Positions 1-9,700 of a stretch of DNA of 64,000 bases are shown here, piece by piece. The position numbers were made by a program, and so were the translations under genes. The notes below the pieces were generated by a model that worked only from the letters and a program-made list of their open reading frames with translations, did no database searches and was not told the origin of the DNA. The stretch's first letter is position 1. Each line of letters opens with the position of its first letter. Origin of the DNA: Pseudarthrobacter sp. NamB4 (GTDB lineage Bacteria > Actinomycetota > Actinomycetes > Actinomycetales > Micrococcaceae). The stretch lies in NCBI RefSeq assembly GCF_005796185.1, contig NZ_VAHM01000007.1:62001-126000 (forward strand), read 5' to 3'.

Positions 1-602
<602 letters not shown>

Positions 603-645
603 GTGGCCGGGCAACACAAACTCCGCAGCGAGGGTGGGCCTTGCG

Positions 646-702
646 CTAGATCGCGTCTGAGGCCTCGCCGCGGCAGCTAAGAAGAAGGAGCTCTGCACGC
701 AC
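646..702 (-). CDS. leuL: leuA leader peptide (18 codons, four consecutive Leu)
   Basis: Reading GTG-CGT-GCA-GAG-CTC-CTT-CTT-CTT-AGC gives the peptide VRAELLLLSCRGEASDAI, ending at TAG (648-646). Four adjacent Leu codons directly upstream of leuA are the hallmark of a leucine-sensing leader: a ribosome short of Leu-tRNA would stall at 691-680. Leader-peptide control of leuA is known in actinobacteria. No ribosome binding site is present. A TANNNT hexamer ends 7 nt before the GTG, which suggests a leaderless transcript. The gene is too short for standard gene callers. Confidence 0.82.
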   Translation of the reverse strand: MRAELLLLSCRGEASDAI

Positions 703-708
703 CTTTTG

Positions 709-714
709 AGGGTA
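709..714 (-). promoter_or_regulatory. -10 box of leuA leader transcript
   Basis: TACCCT on the minus strand is followed by six bases (CAAAAG) and then the GTG of the leader peptide. The start site would therefore fall on the GTG itself (leaderless mRNA). No good -35 is visible. The divergent peptidase gene begins about 105 bp away. Confidence 0.5.
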
Positions 715-819
715 ACACGGGTGCGTAAGATGAAGGGGCACTACCGTCAGCAAAGTCCACCATGCAGACGCTGCGCGGGGAATTCTCCCCTGCATGGCTC
801 TTCATCAGAAGGAGTTTCA

Positions 820-2772
820 GTGCCCATTTCGGGGATCGACCTGTCCACTATTGATCACACGGTCCGCCCGCAGGATGACCTTTACCAGCACGTCAACGGA
901 GCATGGCTGAAGGCCACGGAGATCCCCGATGACCGGCCGCTCGAGGGGACGTTCACGGCCCTCCGCGACGGTTCCGAGATCGCGGTCCGCGACATCATCG
1001 AGGAAGCAGCCGCCAAGGGTGACGCCGCCACCGGGATCGAGCGCAAGATCGGCGACCTCTACACCAGCTTCATGGACGAGGCAGCAGTGGAAGCCAAGGG
1101 CATGGAACCGATCCGTGGGCGCCTTGCGGAGGTGTTTGCCACCACCTCCATTGCGGAACTCGTCGCCCTGGCCGGCCGGCTGTTCCGCGCCGATGTCGGC
1201 GGGCTCTTCTACATCTACCCGGCCCCGGACGCGGGCAACCCGGACCGGGTCCTGCTGTACACCGGGCAGGGCGGCCTCGGACTTCCGGATGAGTCCTACT
1301 ACCGCGAAGAAAAGTTCCTGCCGATGGTCACGGCCTATGCCGGGCACGTGCAGACAATGCTGGACCTGGCGGGCGTTGCCGACGCGGGTGCCGCCGCAGA
1401 GCGTGTGGTGCAGCTGGAAACCAAGCTGGCGTCCCACCACTGGGACAACGTCACCCTGCGCAACCCTCAGAAGACCTACAACCTGAAAACAGCGGAGGAG
1501 GCGTCCGAACTGTTCCCGCTGCTGGGCACTTGGTTCGATGCTGCAGGGATCGACAAGGAAAAACGGCAGGAAATCGTGGTGAGCACTCCGCCGTTCTTCA
1601 ACGGCGCAGCCGCCCTCCTCGATTCTGAACCACTGGAGCACTGGCAGGAATGGCTTGCCCTGCGGGTGGTGAGTGCAGCGGCTCCGTACCTTTCCTCGGC
1701 CTTCGTGGATGCCAATTTCGCCTTCTACGGAACCACTATCAGCGGCACTCCCCGGAACAAGGACCGCTGGAAGCGGGGTGTTGCCGTCGTCGAGGCAGCG
1801 CTGGGCGAGGCCGTGGGCCAGATATATGTCGCCCGGCACTTTCCCGAGTCCCATAAAGCGCGGATGCAGACGCTCGTTGCCAATCTCATCGAGGCTTACC
1901 GCCGCAGCATTACCGGGGTCGATTGGATGGGGGAAGCAACCAAAGCCGAGGCGCTGCGGAAGTTGGAGGGTTTCCGGGCCAAGATCGGATACCCGGACCA
2001 GTGGATTGACTACTCGGCAGTGGAAATTGACCCCGCCGACCTGCTGGGCAACGTAGAGCGGGCGCACAACGCCGACGTGGATCGCCACCTTGATGAAGTG
2101 GGCAAGCCGGTGGACCGCAGCAAATGGCTGATGACGCCGCAGACAGTCAACGCGTATTACCACCCGATGATGAACGAGATTGTGTTCCCGGCGGCGATCC
2201 TGCAGCCACCGTTCTTCACCGCGGATGCGGATGACGCCGTGAACTACGGCGGTATTGGTGCCGTGATCGGCCATGAGATCGGCCACGGTTTTGACGACCA
2301 GGGGTCGCAGTTCGACGGCGGCGGGGCGCTGCGGAACTGGTGGACGGAGGAGGACCGCGCGGCCTTCGAAAAGCTCACGGCGCAGCTGGTGGCCCAGTTC
2401 GAAGTGTTGTCACCTTCGGCAGCACCTGGCCACAACGTCAACGGTCGGCTCACCTTGGGCGAAAACATCGGCGACCTCGCAGGACTGGCCATCGCCTACA
2501 AGGCCTACCGGATCAGCCTGGGCGGGAAGGAACCGGAGGTGCTGGACGGCCTGACCGGGGAGCAGCGTTTCTTTGCTTCCTGGGCGGCGGGCTGGCGCCA
2601 GGTTATCAGGCCGGAAGAGGCCATCCGCCGCCTGGCGACGGACCCTCACTCCCCCAATGAGTTCCGCACCAACGCCATCGCAAAGAACCTGGACGCCTTC
2701 CACGAAGCGTTCGGCGTCACCGAGCAGGACGGCATGTGGATGCCGCCGGCGGAACGGGTGAGCATCTGGTAG
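820..2772 (+). CDS. M13 family zinc metallopeptidase (PepO/neprilysin-like)
   Basis: Zinc endopeptidase of family M13, 650 residues, the usual size for bacterial PepO-type enzymes. The active-site HEIGH is at about residues 485-489 within VIGHEIGHGFDDQG; the third zinc ligand lies in GENIGD near residue 548. The N-terminal M13 domain (DLYQHVNGAWL) is complete. There is no signal peptide, so a cytoplasmic location is likely. The GTG at 820 is chosen because AGAAGGAG precedes it by six bases; the frame is open further upstream but the extension is basic and lacks M13 similarity. A strong terminator follows. The gene is monocistronic. Confidence 0.93.
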   Translation: MPISGIDLSTIDHTVRPQDDLYQHVNGAWLKATEIPDDRPLEGTFTALRDGSEIAVRDIIEEAAAKGDAATGIERKIGDLYTSFMDEAAVEAKGMEPIRGRLAEVFATTSIAELVALAGRLFRADVGGLFYIYPAPDAGNPDRVLLYTGQGGLGLPDESYYREEKFLPMVTAYAGHVQTMLDLAGVADAGAAAERVVQLETKLASHHWDNVTLRNPQKTYNLKTAEEASELFPLLGTWFDAAGIDKEKRQEIVVSTPPFFNGAAALLDSEPLEHWQEWLALRVVSAAAPYLSSAFVDANFAFYGTTISGTPRNKDRWKRGVAVVEAALGEAVGQIYVARHFPESHKARMQTLVANLIEAYRRSITGVDWMGEATKAEALRKLEGFRAKIGYPDQWIDYSAVEIDPADLLGNVERAHNADVDRHLDEVGKPVDRSKWLMTPQTVNAYYHPMMNEIVFPAAILQPPFFTADADDAVNYGGIGAVIGHEIGHGFDDQGSQFDGGGALRNWWTEEDRAAFEKLTAQLVAQFEVLSPSAAPGHNVNGRLTLGENIGDLAGLAIAYKAYRISLGGKEPEVLDGLTGEQRFFASWAAGWRQVIRPEEAIRRLATDPHSPNEFRTNAIAKNLDAFHEAFGVTEQDGMWMPPAERVSIW

Positions 2773-2784
2773 CAGGACCTGCAA

Positions 2785-2820
2785 TGGGGCCCGGCCATCT
2801 GGCCGGCCCCACTGTTTTTT
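2785..2820 (+). terminator. Intrinsic terminator of the M13 peptidase gene
   Basis: TGGGGCCCGGCCA and TGGCCGGCCCCA form a 12-bp stem with one bulged C and a 2-nt loop, followed by CTGTTTTTT. It starts 12 nt after the stop codon. Confidence 0.9.
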
Positions 2821-2865
2821 GAGCTGGGTCGGTGCGGCCGGTTTCCCGCTGGCCGGACCGGGAAG

Positions 2866-4443
2866 CTAGCCCTGGACGATGAGCGCCGGGTTCGCCTGCT
2901 GGCAGGAGGCATCTCCGGCGGTCTGGTTGACGATGTTCTCAGGCAATGCCGGTGCCGCTTCATAGGCAGTGCCCGTGGCGAAGTCCGTCCCAAGATAGAC
3001 CTGCACGCCTGACACCGCAGGCGCCGGGACCATCTGCCCGGCAGGGATGCCCAACAGGGCGGCAACGTCCGCTGCGACATCTGCAAAGCCCGGACCGTAA
3101 TAGACCACCGACTGCTCAACCACGGTCGCCTCGTACTGGGCTGCCTGGGTGAATCCTCCCGAAACCAGCGCCTGCACAATCTCCTGCGCCCGGCCAGGGA
3201 CGCCGGAACCGTTGGCCACCGTCACCGGCTGCAGCGCCTTGTCGTAGGGCGGCAGGGGCGGAGCCGTCTCTGTCGGCGCGGCTGACGGCGGAGCCGCCGT
3301 TTCCGTTGGCGCGGGGGTGGCAGGGGCGGTCGGATCGGTCAGGTCCACGTCCTGGCGCAGGGCGGCAAAGAGCTGCGAGCCGGCCGGCTCGGCGATCTGG
3401 AGCCGGTTGGCGTCGGCAACTGCCGGCATGGTGGGTACCGCCACAAACGCGACCTTGCTGATGTCAATGTCCTTGAGCCGGTTGCCGATGGTCAGCAAGG
3501 TGGGCACGGATGCCAGGCCCTCATCCACGGTCAGGTTCTGGGTTACCACGTCAGCGATCTTCAGCATCTTGCCGGGATCGGACAGTGTGCCCTCGTCCTT
3601 GATCTTGCGGGTCAAGGACGACAGGAAGCCCTGCTGGGCCTTGATCCGGCCCAGGTCACCGCCGTCAGCGAAAGCGTGGCGTGTCCGCAGGAAGGCCAGG
3701 GCCATCTCGCCTTGCACGGCCGAGGTACCGGCAGGCAGCCGGAGCCGCGAATCGGGGTCGTAGACGGCGTCACTGATGCACACTTCCACGCCTCCGACGG
3801 CGTTGGACAGCTCCTTGACCGCATTGAAGTCAGCCATCATGAAGTGGTCCACCTCCAGGCCGGTGAGCTGGTTGACGGTGTCCACAGCGCAGCCTATGCC
3901 TGCCTCAGCCATGGCTTCGTTGATCATTATGCCGCTGCGGGCGGGATAGACCCGGTCGGTTTCCTCATCCCTGCACTCCGGAATGTCCACCAGCAGGTCC
4001 CGGGGAAAGCTGATCACGCTCACGCGCTTGTTGTCCTCGGAGATGTCCATCAACATCATGACATCCGATTTGCCGTAGCCCCTGGAATCGTCCGCTGTTC
4101 CATACTCCGCGTTCTTTCCGTCGCGCGTATCCGAGCCAAGGATCAGGATCTGCATGCGTCCCGTGGCGTCGCTGACGGACTCGGCGTTGCTGCCGCCTGC
4201 GTTCAGCGGGGCCTTGGAGATGTTGTTCTGGAGGCGCAGGTACCAAAAGCCGGCGAACGCCAGGCCGCCCACGAGAACGAGTGCAAGGAAGGCAGTGACG
4301 GCCTTGAGCCATACGGGTTTACCCCGGAGGGGCCCAAGATGGCGGGCTGCTCCAACGGCACCGTCCCCGGCGTGGCGGGACACGGGGCCCCGCCCGTTTG
4401 GCACAGCGGACCCGTTGTCGCGTCTATCGCGGCCTAACCCCAC
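2866..4443 (-). CDS. LytR-CpsA-Psr (LCP) family protein with LytR_C domain
   Basis: LCP proteins are membrane-anchored phosphotransferases that attach wall polymers such as teichoic acid or arabinogalactan-type glycans to peptidoglycan. The 525-residue protein has a basic cytoplasmic N-terminus, one membrane segment at about 48-69 (AFLALVLVGGLAFAGFWYL), the extracellular LCP core from about 95 (ILILGSDTRDG, then KSDVMMLMDI and SFPRDLLVDIP with the catalytic Arg), a Pro/Thr-rich linker at about 360-390, and a C-terminal LytR_C domain. The GTG at 4443 has AGGAAGG eight bases upstream. It is convergent with the M13 peptidase gene. Confidence 0.92.
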   Translation of the reverse strand: MGLGRDRRDNGSAVPNGRGPVSRHAGDGAVGAARHLGPLRGKPVWLKAVTAFLALVLVGGLAFAGFWYLRLQNNISKAPLNAGGSNAESVSDATGRMQILILGSDTRDGKNAEYGTADDSRGYGKSDVMMLMDISEDNKRVSVISFPRDLLVDIPECRDEETDRVYPARSGIMINEAMAEAGIGCAVDTVNQLTGLEVDHFMMADFNAVKELSNAVGGVEVCISDAVYDPDSRLRLPAGTSAVQGEMALAFLRTRHAFADGGDLGRIKAQQGFLSSLTRKIKDEGTLSDPGKMLKIADVVTQNLTVDEGLASVPTLLTIGNRLKDIDISKVAFVAVPTMPAVADANRLQIAEPAGSQLFAALRQDVDLTDPTAPATPAPTETAAPPSAAPTETAPPLPPYDKALQPVTVANGSGVPGRAQEIVQALVSGGFTQAAQYEATVVEQSVVYYGPGFADVAADVAALLGIPAGQMVPAPAVSGVQVYLGTDFATGTAYEAAPALPENIVNQTAGDASCQQANPALIVQG

Positions 4444-4497
4444 GTGGAGAACCTTCCTCTAAATACGAAATCCGGCCCATCTTAGTGGTCCAGGCTG

Positions 4498-4531
4498 GGA
4501 AAAAGCCGGGTGGCATGTGCCAGTACCCGGT
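4498..4531 (-). terminator. Terminator of the phoH-ybeY-corC-era operon
   Basis: On the minus strand a CCGGGT/ACCCGG stem with an inner TGGCA/TGCCA pairing is followed by CTTTTTCCC. It begins 10 nt after the era stop codon and separates era from the LCP gene. Confidence 0.82.
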
Positions 4532-4540
4532 TGGAGCGGA

Positions 4541-5500
4541 TCAGAAGCCCAGCTTAACCAGCTGCTTCGGGTCCCGCTGCCAGTCCTTTGCCACCTTCAC
4601 ATGCAGGTCAAGGTAGATGCGCGTACCCAGGAGGGCTTCGATGCCCTTGCGGGCGTTGCTGCCTACTTCCCGGAGCCTGCTGCCGCCCTTGCCGATGATA
4701 ATCGCCTTCTGCGACGGACGCTCCACGTACAGGTTGACCCGGACATCCAAAAGCGGGCTGTCCTCAGGACGGTCCTCGCGGGGAACAATTTCCTCCACCA
4801 CTACGGCCAGCGAGTGGGGCAACTCATCCCGGACACCTTCCAGCGCCGCTTCCCGGATAAGTTCCGCCACCATCACAGCCTCCGGCTCGTCCGTGAGTTC
4901 ACCGTCCGGATACAGCGGAGGCGACGGCGGCATGTGGCCGATGAGGACTTCTGCCACGGTGTCCACCTGGAACCCGTCGCTGGCGGAGACAGGGACAATG
5001 TCCTTCCAGCCCTCCTCCCCCATGACTTCCCGGCCCAGTTCAGCCACGGCCAACAACTGCTCGGTCAGGGCCTGGCGGTCCACCAGGTCGGCCTTGGTGA
5101 CAATGGCGATAACAGGCTTGCGGCCTACAGCAGCCAGCTGGGCGGCAATGAACTTGTCCCCCGGGCCGATTTTTTCGTTCGCCGGCAGGCAGAACCCGAT
5201 TGCGTCCACCTCGGCCAGCGTGTCGGCAACGAGCTCGTTCAGCCGCTTGCCCAGGAGCGTGCGGGGGCGGTGGAGGCCGGGCGTGTCCACCAGGATGAGC
5301 TGGGCATCCTCCCGGTGGACGATTCCACGGATGGTGTGGCGGGTAGTCTGCGGTTTGGCGGAAGTGATGGCCACCTTCTTGCCCACCAGCGCATTGGTCA
5401 GGGTGGACTTGCCTGCGTTGGGGCGGCCCACCAGGACGGAGAAGCCTGCGCGGAAACCGCCGAAATCGTCCTGGCTTTCGGCCTTATTTTTCTTGCTCAC
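4541..5500 (-). CDS. era: GTPase Era
   Basis: Essential GTPase for 30S ribosome maturation; it binds the 3' end of 16S rRNA. 319 residues. G1 is GRPNAGKST (about 25-33), G3 DTPGLHRP, G4 TKAD, and the C-terminal KH RNA-binding domain contains IIIGKGGSRL. The GTG at 5500 is preferred (AGGGAG six bases upstream); the longer open frame would add about 45 non-homologous residues. The gene overlaps the end of the upstream CBS-domain gene by 17 bp, so the two are translationally coupled. Confidence 0.96.
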   Translation of the reverse strand: MSKKNKAESQDDFGGFRAGFSVLVGRPNAGKSTLTNALVGKKVAITSAKPQTTRHTIRGIVHREDAQLILVDTPGLHRPRTLLGKRLNELVADTLAEVDAIGFCLPANEKIGPGDKFIAAQLAAVGRKPVIAIVTKADLVDRQALTEQLLAVAELGREVMGEEGWKDIVPVSASDGFQVDTVAEVLIGHMPPSPPLYPDGELTDEPEAVMVAELIREAALEGVRDELPHSLAVVVEEIVPREDRPEDSPLLDVRVNLYVERPSQKAIIIGKGGSRLREVGSNARKGIEALLGTRIYLDLHVKVAKDWQRDPKQLVKLGF

Positions 5501-6815
5501 GTGAAACTCCCTGCTGGGTTGCTTCCGCCTCTTGGAAGAGGTCTTCAAGGTCAGTGTCTTCTTTTGCCAGCGGCGCCGCAATGATGTGGCTGACGCGGTT
5601 GCGGCGGCCTTCCAGCCTGTCCGCCCGGAGGGACACACCCTGGACTTCCACGGTGCTGCCTACGATCGGGACCCGGCCGAGTGCTTTGGCGAGCAGGCCG
5701 CCGACGGTGTCCACTTCGTCGTCCTCCAGCTCAATGTCAAAAAGCTCACCCAGGTCATCTATGCCCATGCGGGCACTGACCCGGTAAGAGCCGTCGCCGA
5801 GTTCCACGGCCTCCGCACTTTCGGTGTCGTATTCGTCCACAATCTCGCCGACGATTTCCTCTATGAGATCCTCGAGGGTGACCAGGCCGGCAGTCCCGCC
5901 GTATTCGTCGATAACGATGGCCACGTGCGTCGACTCTTTCTGGAGCTCGCGGAGGAGGTCGCTGACGGGTTTCGATTCGGGTACGTACCGTACTTCCCGT
6001 GCGAGGGAATCCACCAGCGGGGGTTCCTCGTTCGGTCCCAGCTCATGGATGGCCGCTGCAACATCCTTGAGGTAGATGATGCCAAGAATCTGGTCGGTGC
6101 TTTCGCCGATGACCGGGATCCTGGAATAGCCGGAGCGAAGGAAGAGGGACATGGCCTGGCGCAGGCTCGATCCCGCCTCGATGGTGAGGATGTCCGTCCT
6201 GGGCACCATGACGGCCCGGACCAGTGTGTCTCCGAAGTCGAAGACCGACTGGATCATTTCCGCTTCGGTGTCCTCGATCATGTCCGACTCGCTGGCGCGC
6301 TCCACGAGCTCGCGGAACTCCTGCTCGCTGAAAAAGGCTTCATCTCCACCGGGGGCGCCGGGGGCGGCCGAGCTTCCAAGCCTCACAAGCCAGGCCGGGA
6401 TGGGACCCAGGATCCAGGTGAGGAAACGGATCATCGGTGCGGTGAAGCGAACGACGGCGGCTGAATGGAGCCTGCCTAGCTGACGTGGGGAAACTCCCAC
6501 GATGACAAAGCCCAGCAGGGCCATGATGCCGGTGGCCGCCAGGCCGGCGAGCCACACATTGTCCAGCAGGCTGTAGAGCAGGACGGCAACGGCAACGGCG
6601 GAAGCCATTTCGAACCAGATACGCCAGAACCTCAGGGCGCGAATGTGCGCCACAGGCTGGGCGAGGATCCGCCGCAATGCATTGCCGCGGCTTTTGAGCA
6701 GGGCTTCCTCGGCATCGTGGCGCGGGATGAAATTGAAGGCGGCCTCGGCCGCGGTCAGCACCGCCGCCACAGCCAGGAAAGCCAAGGCCATGGCGACGAG
6801 GAGCAGTGGCGTCAC
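5484..6815 (-). CDS. Hemolysin family protein (CNNM/CorC, DUF21 + CBS pair)
   Basis: Membrane protein of the CNNM/CorC class linked to Mg2+/Co2+ export. 443 residues: an N-terminal DUF21 block with about four membrane segments (first at 3-28; others near 65-115 and 125-145), a CBS pair at about 205-330 (VMVPRTD and GYSRIPV), and a C-terminal CorC_HlyC domain (from DEYDTESA). The GTG start overlaps the ybeY stop as GTGA. In actinobacteria this gene regularly sits between ybeY and era, as here. The 'hemolysin' name is historical. Confidence 0.93.
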   Translation of the reverse strand: MTPLLLVAMALAFLAVAAVLTAAEAAFNFIPRHDAEEALLKSRGNALRRILAQPVAHIRALRFWRIWFEMASAVAVAVLLYSLLDNVWLAGLAATGIMALLGFVIVGVSPRQLGRLHSAAVVRFTAPMIRFLTWILGPIPAWLVRLGSSAAPGAPGGDEAFFSEQEFRELVERASESDMIEDTEAEMIQSVFDFGDTLVRAVMVPRTDILTIEAGSSLRQAMSLFLRSGYSRIPVIGESTDQILGIIYLKDVAAAIHELGPNEEPPLVDSLAREVRYVPESKPVSDLLRELQKESTHVAIVIDEYGGTAGLVTLEDLIEEIVGEIVDEYDTESAEAVELGDGSYRVSARMGIDDLGELFDIELEDDEVDTVGGLLAKALGRVPIVGSTVEVQGVSLRADRLEGRRNRVSHIIAAPLAKEDTDLEDLFQEAEATQQGVSREQEK

Positions 6816-7285
6816 TGGGTGGTCTCGGCAGGTGCTTCTTTGCCGGTAAATCCGGACAGCAGCTCGCGCTGCAGCCCGAACATCTCTGCCTTTTCCTCGG
6901 GTTCGGCATGGTCGTAACCGAGCAGGTGCAGGATGCCGTGCGTCGTCAACAGGAGCATCTCCTCCTGCAGGGCATGGCCGGCGTTCCGGGCCTGCACGCG
7001 GGCCACCTGCGGGCAGATAGCGATGTCGCCGAGCATGCCCTGCGGCGTTGGCCGGTCCGGAGTGCCAGGAGTGAGTTCGTCCATGGGCACGGACAGGACG
7101 TCAGTGGAACCTGGCTCATCCATGAGTTCGATGTGGAGCTTTTCCATAGCAGGCTCATCCACCAGGAGGATGGACAGCTCGGCCTGCGGATGGATGTATA
7201 GCTGTTCGAAAATGTACCGGGACAACGCTACGAGTTCTGCTTCATCCACCTGGACGCCGGACTCATTGTTGACCTCTATGCTCAC
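6812..7285 (-). CDS. ybeY: Endoribonuclease YbeY (rRNA maturation factor)
   Basis: Zinc-dependent single-strand endoribonuclease acting in 16S rRNA 3' processing and ribosome quality control. 157 residues, normal for the family. The H3 zinc motif HGILHLLGYDH is at about 116-126. The GTG start overlaps the phoH stop by four bases (GTGA), and the end overlaps the next gene in the same way, so the operon is translationally coupled throughout. Confidence 0.96.
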   Translation of the reverse strand: MSIEVNNESGVQVDEAELVALSRYIFEQLYIHPQAELSILLVDEPAMEKLHIELMDEPGSTDVLSVPMDELTPGTPDRPTPQGMLGDIAICPQVARVQARNAGHALQEEMLLLTTHGILHLLGYDHAEPEEKAEMFGLQRELLSGFTGKEAPAETTQ

Positions 7286-8370
7286 GCGTGTTCCCCCCGT
7301 TTGCCGCTGCCTGCCGAGTGCTTCACCCGGCTGCGCTGGGCGTCATCCCAAATACCGTACGCGTGAACGATGTCCCCGACGAGCCGGTGCCGGACGACGT
7401 CCGCCGCGTCCAGCACCGAGAAGCTGACGCCCTCGATGCCCTGCAGGATCTCCTCCACTATGCGAAGCCCCGAGCGGGTTCCGAACGGCAGGTCAACCTG
7501 GGTGACGTCGCCGGTGACCACCATTTTGGAACCGAACCCCAGCCTCGTCAGGAACATCTTCATCTGCTCAGGGGTGGTGTTCTGTGCCTCATCAAGGATG
7601 ATGAAAGCGTCGTTAAGCGTCCGTCCACGCATGTAGGCAAGGGGAGCAACCTCGATGGTCCCGGCGGCCATCAGCCTGGGGATGGACTCGGGGTCCATCA
7701 TGTCGTGCAGCGCATCATAGAGCGGTCGCAGGTAGGGATCAATCTTGTCGCTCAGGGTTCCGGGAAGGAATCCCAGCCGCTCCCCCGCTTCCACCGCCGG
7801 GCGCGTCAGGATGATGCGGCTGACCTCTTTCTGCTGCAGGGCCTGGACAGCCTTCGCCATCGCCAGGTAGGTCTTGCCTGTTCCCGCCGGGCCGATGCCG
7901 AAAATCACCGTGTTGTCATCGATGGCGTCAACGTAGTTCTTTTGGTTGAGGGTCTTCGGCCGGATGGTTTTTCCGCGGCTCGAGAGAATGTCGTGCGTCA
8001 GCACATCCACCGGGTTCTGCAGGGACTGGGTCCTCAGGAGTGCCACGAGTTGCTGCAGCACCGCCGGGCTGATCACCGTGCCCCGTGCAACGAGTCCACG
8101 AACCTCGTGGAGGAGGCGCATGATCCGGGGCACGTCACTGGCCGGCCCCGTGATGGAAAGCTCGTTGCCGCGGACATGGAAGTTCACGTCCGGAAATTGC
8201 TCCTCAATGAAACGAAGGGCTTCATCGTGGCTGCCCAGGGACTGGACCATCTGATCGGAGTTGTCGAAAAGGACTACCTCGGTACGGCTGCCGGGGAGGG
8301 AATGTGGAAATTCCCCCGCAGCGCCTTCTCCCGTGTTGAGCCGGCGCTTTCCATTCGCTGATTCAGTCAT
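7282..8370 (-). CDS. PhoH-like ATPase
   Basis: P-loop ATPase of the PhoH/YbeZ family, thought to work with YbeY in RNA metabolism. 362 residues. Walker A GPAGTGKT at about 159-166 and Walker B FIILDEAQN near 255 are intact; the N-terminal KH-like segment is typical. The ATG at 8370 has no strong SD. First gene of the phoH-ybeY-corC-era operon. A possible -10 (TAAGAT, minus strand 8475-8470) lies about 100 nt upstream, close to one arm of the long inverted repeat described for 8493-8571. Confidence 0.95.
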   Translation of the reverse strand: MTESANGKRRLNTGEGAAGEFPHSLPGSRTEVVLFDNSDQMVQSLGSHDEALRFIEEQFPDVNFHVRGNELSITGPASDVPRIMRLLHEVRGLVARGTVISPAVLQQLVALLRTQSLQNPVDVLTHDILSSRGKTIRPKTLNQKNYVDAIDDNTVIFGIGPAGTGKTYLAMAKAVQALQQKEVSRIILTRPAVEAGERLGFLPGTLSDKIDPYLRPLYDALHDMMDPESIPRLMAAGTIEVAPLAYMRGRTLNDAFIILDEAQNTTPEQMKMFLTRLGFGSKMVVTGDVTQVDLPFGTRSGLRIVEEILQGIEGVSFSVLDAADVVRHRLVGDIVHAYGIWDDAQRSRVKHSAGSGKRGEHA

Positions 8371-8492
8371 GGTGTTGGCCCGCAGGCCCGTAATCCCCTC
8401 AAGTCCGAAAACAATGACACCGCCGGGAGCCGGCGAGCCGTCCGGTACGCCTTGCCCAGCGATCCTTCCATCTTACGCCAGGACAACGTAAA

Positions 8493-8696
8493 AACTTGAT
8501 ACCGGAAGCGCCGCAGCAGTGGAGGATGCTGCTTCCGGAAGGGGACAACATCCGTGCTTAGGTATCAAGTTCATATCGGCCCCATATCGTTCGCGTTGCA
8601 GTTCACCGCCGGGAGGCGCTGAACTGCAAATTGGCACAGCACCCTGTGCCATGCTGGAAATCCAGCTTGCGCTGGGACCGCCGCTGTGGGGAGCGG
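8493..8696 (+). other. Hairpin-dense intergenic region (candidate structured RNA or operator cluster)
   Basis: This occupies most of the 358-bp gap between phoH and the GerMN gene. Consecutive inverted repeats are: AACTTGATACC/GGTATCAAGTT (8493-8503, 8561-8571) enclosing CCGGAA/TTCCGG (8502-8507, 8533-8538) and GCAGCA/TGCTGC (8513-8518, 8527-8532); TTGCAGTTCA/TGAACTGCAA (8596-8605, 8620-8629) with inner CGCC/GGCG and loop GGGA; TGGCACAG/CTGTGCCA (8632-8639, 8644-8651); GCTGG/CCAGC (8653-8657, 8662-8666); CCGCT/AGCGG (8681-8685, 8692-8696). No U-tract follows any of them. The plus frame is open through the region but does not look protein-like. Matches no RNA family I recognise. Confidence 0.55.
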
Positions 8697-8728
8697 CCCG
8701 CGATGCACGAAAGGACTGGGCAACAAAA

Positions 8729-9676
8729 GTGCCGGAAACTGCTGCGCCCCGAAGGGCAGGACGGGCTGGCGGCCGAGTGCGCCCGGCCCTCCTGGCAGCG
8801 GTTCTGACAGTAGTCCCGCTTCTGTCGGGCTGCCTTGCCGAACCGGATCCTTCGCCCACTGAAGCCCTTGCGTCGAGTCCGGCGATCACCGGCACTGTGC
8901 CCTCCACCAGCGCGCCCCTGGAAACGACCCAATCCTCCAACAAGGCGCCGGTGTACTGGATTGGCCGCACGAACAGCAACGTTTTCCTGTTCCGGGAATT
9001 CAGGGATGTTCCCGACCAGGAGAACCCCGTGACGCGGGCCTTGCGGGCAATGATGTCCGAGAAGCCCCTGGACCCGGACTTCTTCACCCCGTGGCAGAAC
9101 CCCAGCAACCTGGCAACCTCCATCTCAGGCAAGGATGTCATCACAGTGGATGTGTCCGAGGACGCCTTCAACAGCAACCTCGACGCCGACATGGCAGCGC
9201 GCGCCGTCCAGCAACTCGTGTATACAGCCACTGCCGCAGCTGCCAGTTCAGGGCTTATCGACTCCGGGCAGCAGATGCGGGTGCGGATCCTGGTGGACGG
9301 GCACACGGATTACGTTGCTTTTGGCCATGTCCAGCTGGGCGATCTGATGGCAAGGGCTGCCGGTGTGGTGGCGCCCGTCTGGATTATCGATCCCCAGGAA
9401 AACTCCGAGCTCCCTGCCGGAAGTGTCAAGGTCACGGGGCGCAGTACCTCGGCGGGCGGGAAAGTCCGGTGGCAGGTCCTGAAGGCTGAAGAAAACGGCA
9501 GCAAGGCTCCGTTCGTCACTGGAGAAGCAGCCGCAGCCGCCGAGGCCGCCCAAGCAGGCGTTTTCACTCTCGCCCTCACGCTGCCGCCGGGCGAGTACGA
9601 GCTGCGGGTGGCCCAGGCCGATACCGCGGACCAGCCTGACCCGAATGAAGACTCACGGAGCTTCAAAGTCCGCTAG
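8729..9676 (+). CDS. GerMN domain-containing lipoprotein
   Basis: Probable lipoprotein of 315 residues with this start. An Arg-rich n-region is followed by a hydrophobic stretch and the lipobox LLSGC (Cys about residue 35). A GerMN domain (about 65-200, around VLVDGHTDYVAFG-like text) is followed by a Gmad2-type immunoglobulin-like domain (about 210-315, from PVWIIDPQENS). These domains are known from Bacillus GerM and from many non-sporulating actinobacteria, where the function is unknown; an envelope role is likely. The GTG at 8729 gives a proper signal peptide; an ATG at 8651 is also in frame but lies in the hairpin-rich region. Confidence 0.8.
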   Translation: MPETAAPRRAGRAGGRVRPALLAAVLTVVPLLSGCLAEPDPSPTEALASSPAITGTVPSTSAPLETTQSSNKAPVYWIGRTNSNVFLFREFRDVPDQENPVTRALRAMMSEKPLDPDFFTPWQNPSNLATSISGKDVITVDVSEDAFNSNLDADMAARAVQQLVYTATAAAASSGLIDSGQQMRVRILVDGHTDYVAFGHVQLGDLMARAAGVVAPVWIIDPQENSELPAGSVKVTGRSTSAGGKVRWQVLKAEENGSKAPFVTGEAAAAAEAAQAGVFTLALTLPPGEYELRVAQADTADQPDPNEDSRSFKVR

Positions 9677-9700
9677 CCGGCAGGCTCGCCGTTGGTACAG

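Noticed and set aside
2821..2865. Separate terminator for the LCP gene
   Set aside because: A CTTCCCG/CGGGAAA pairing exists but has no U-tract and poor geometry, so it was not listed.
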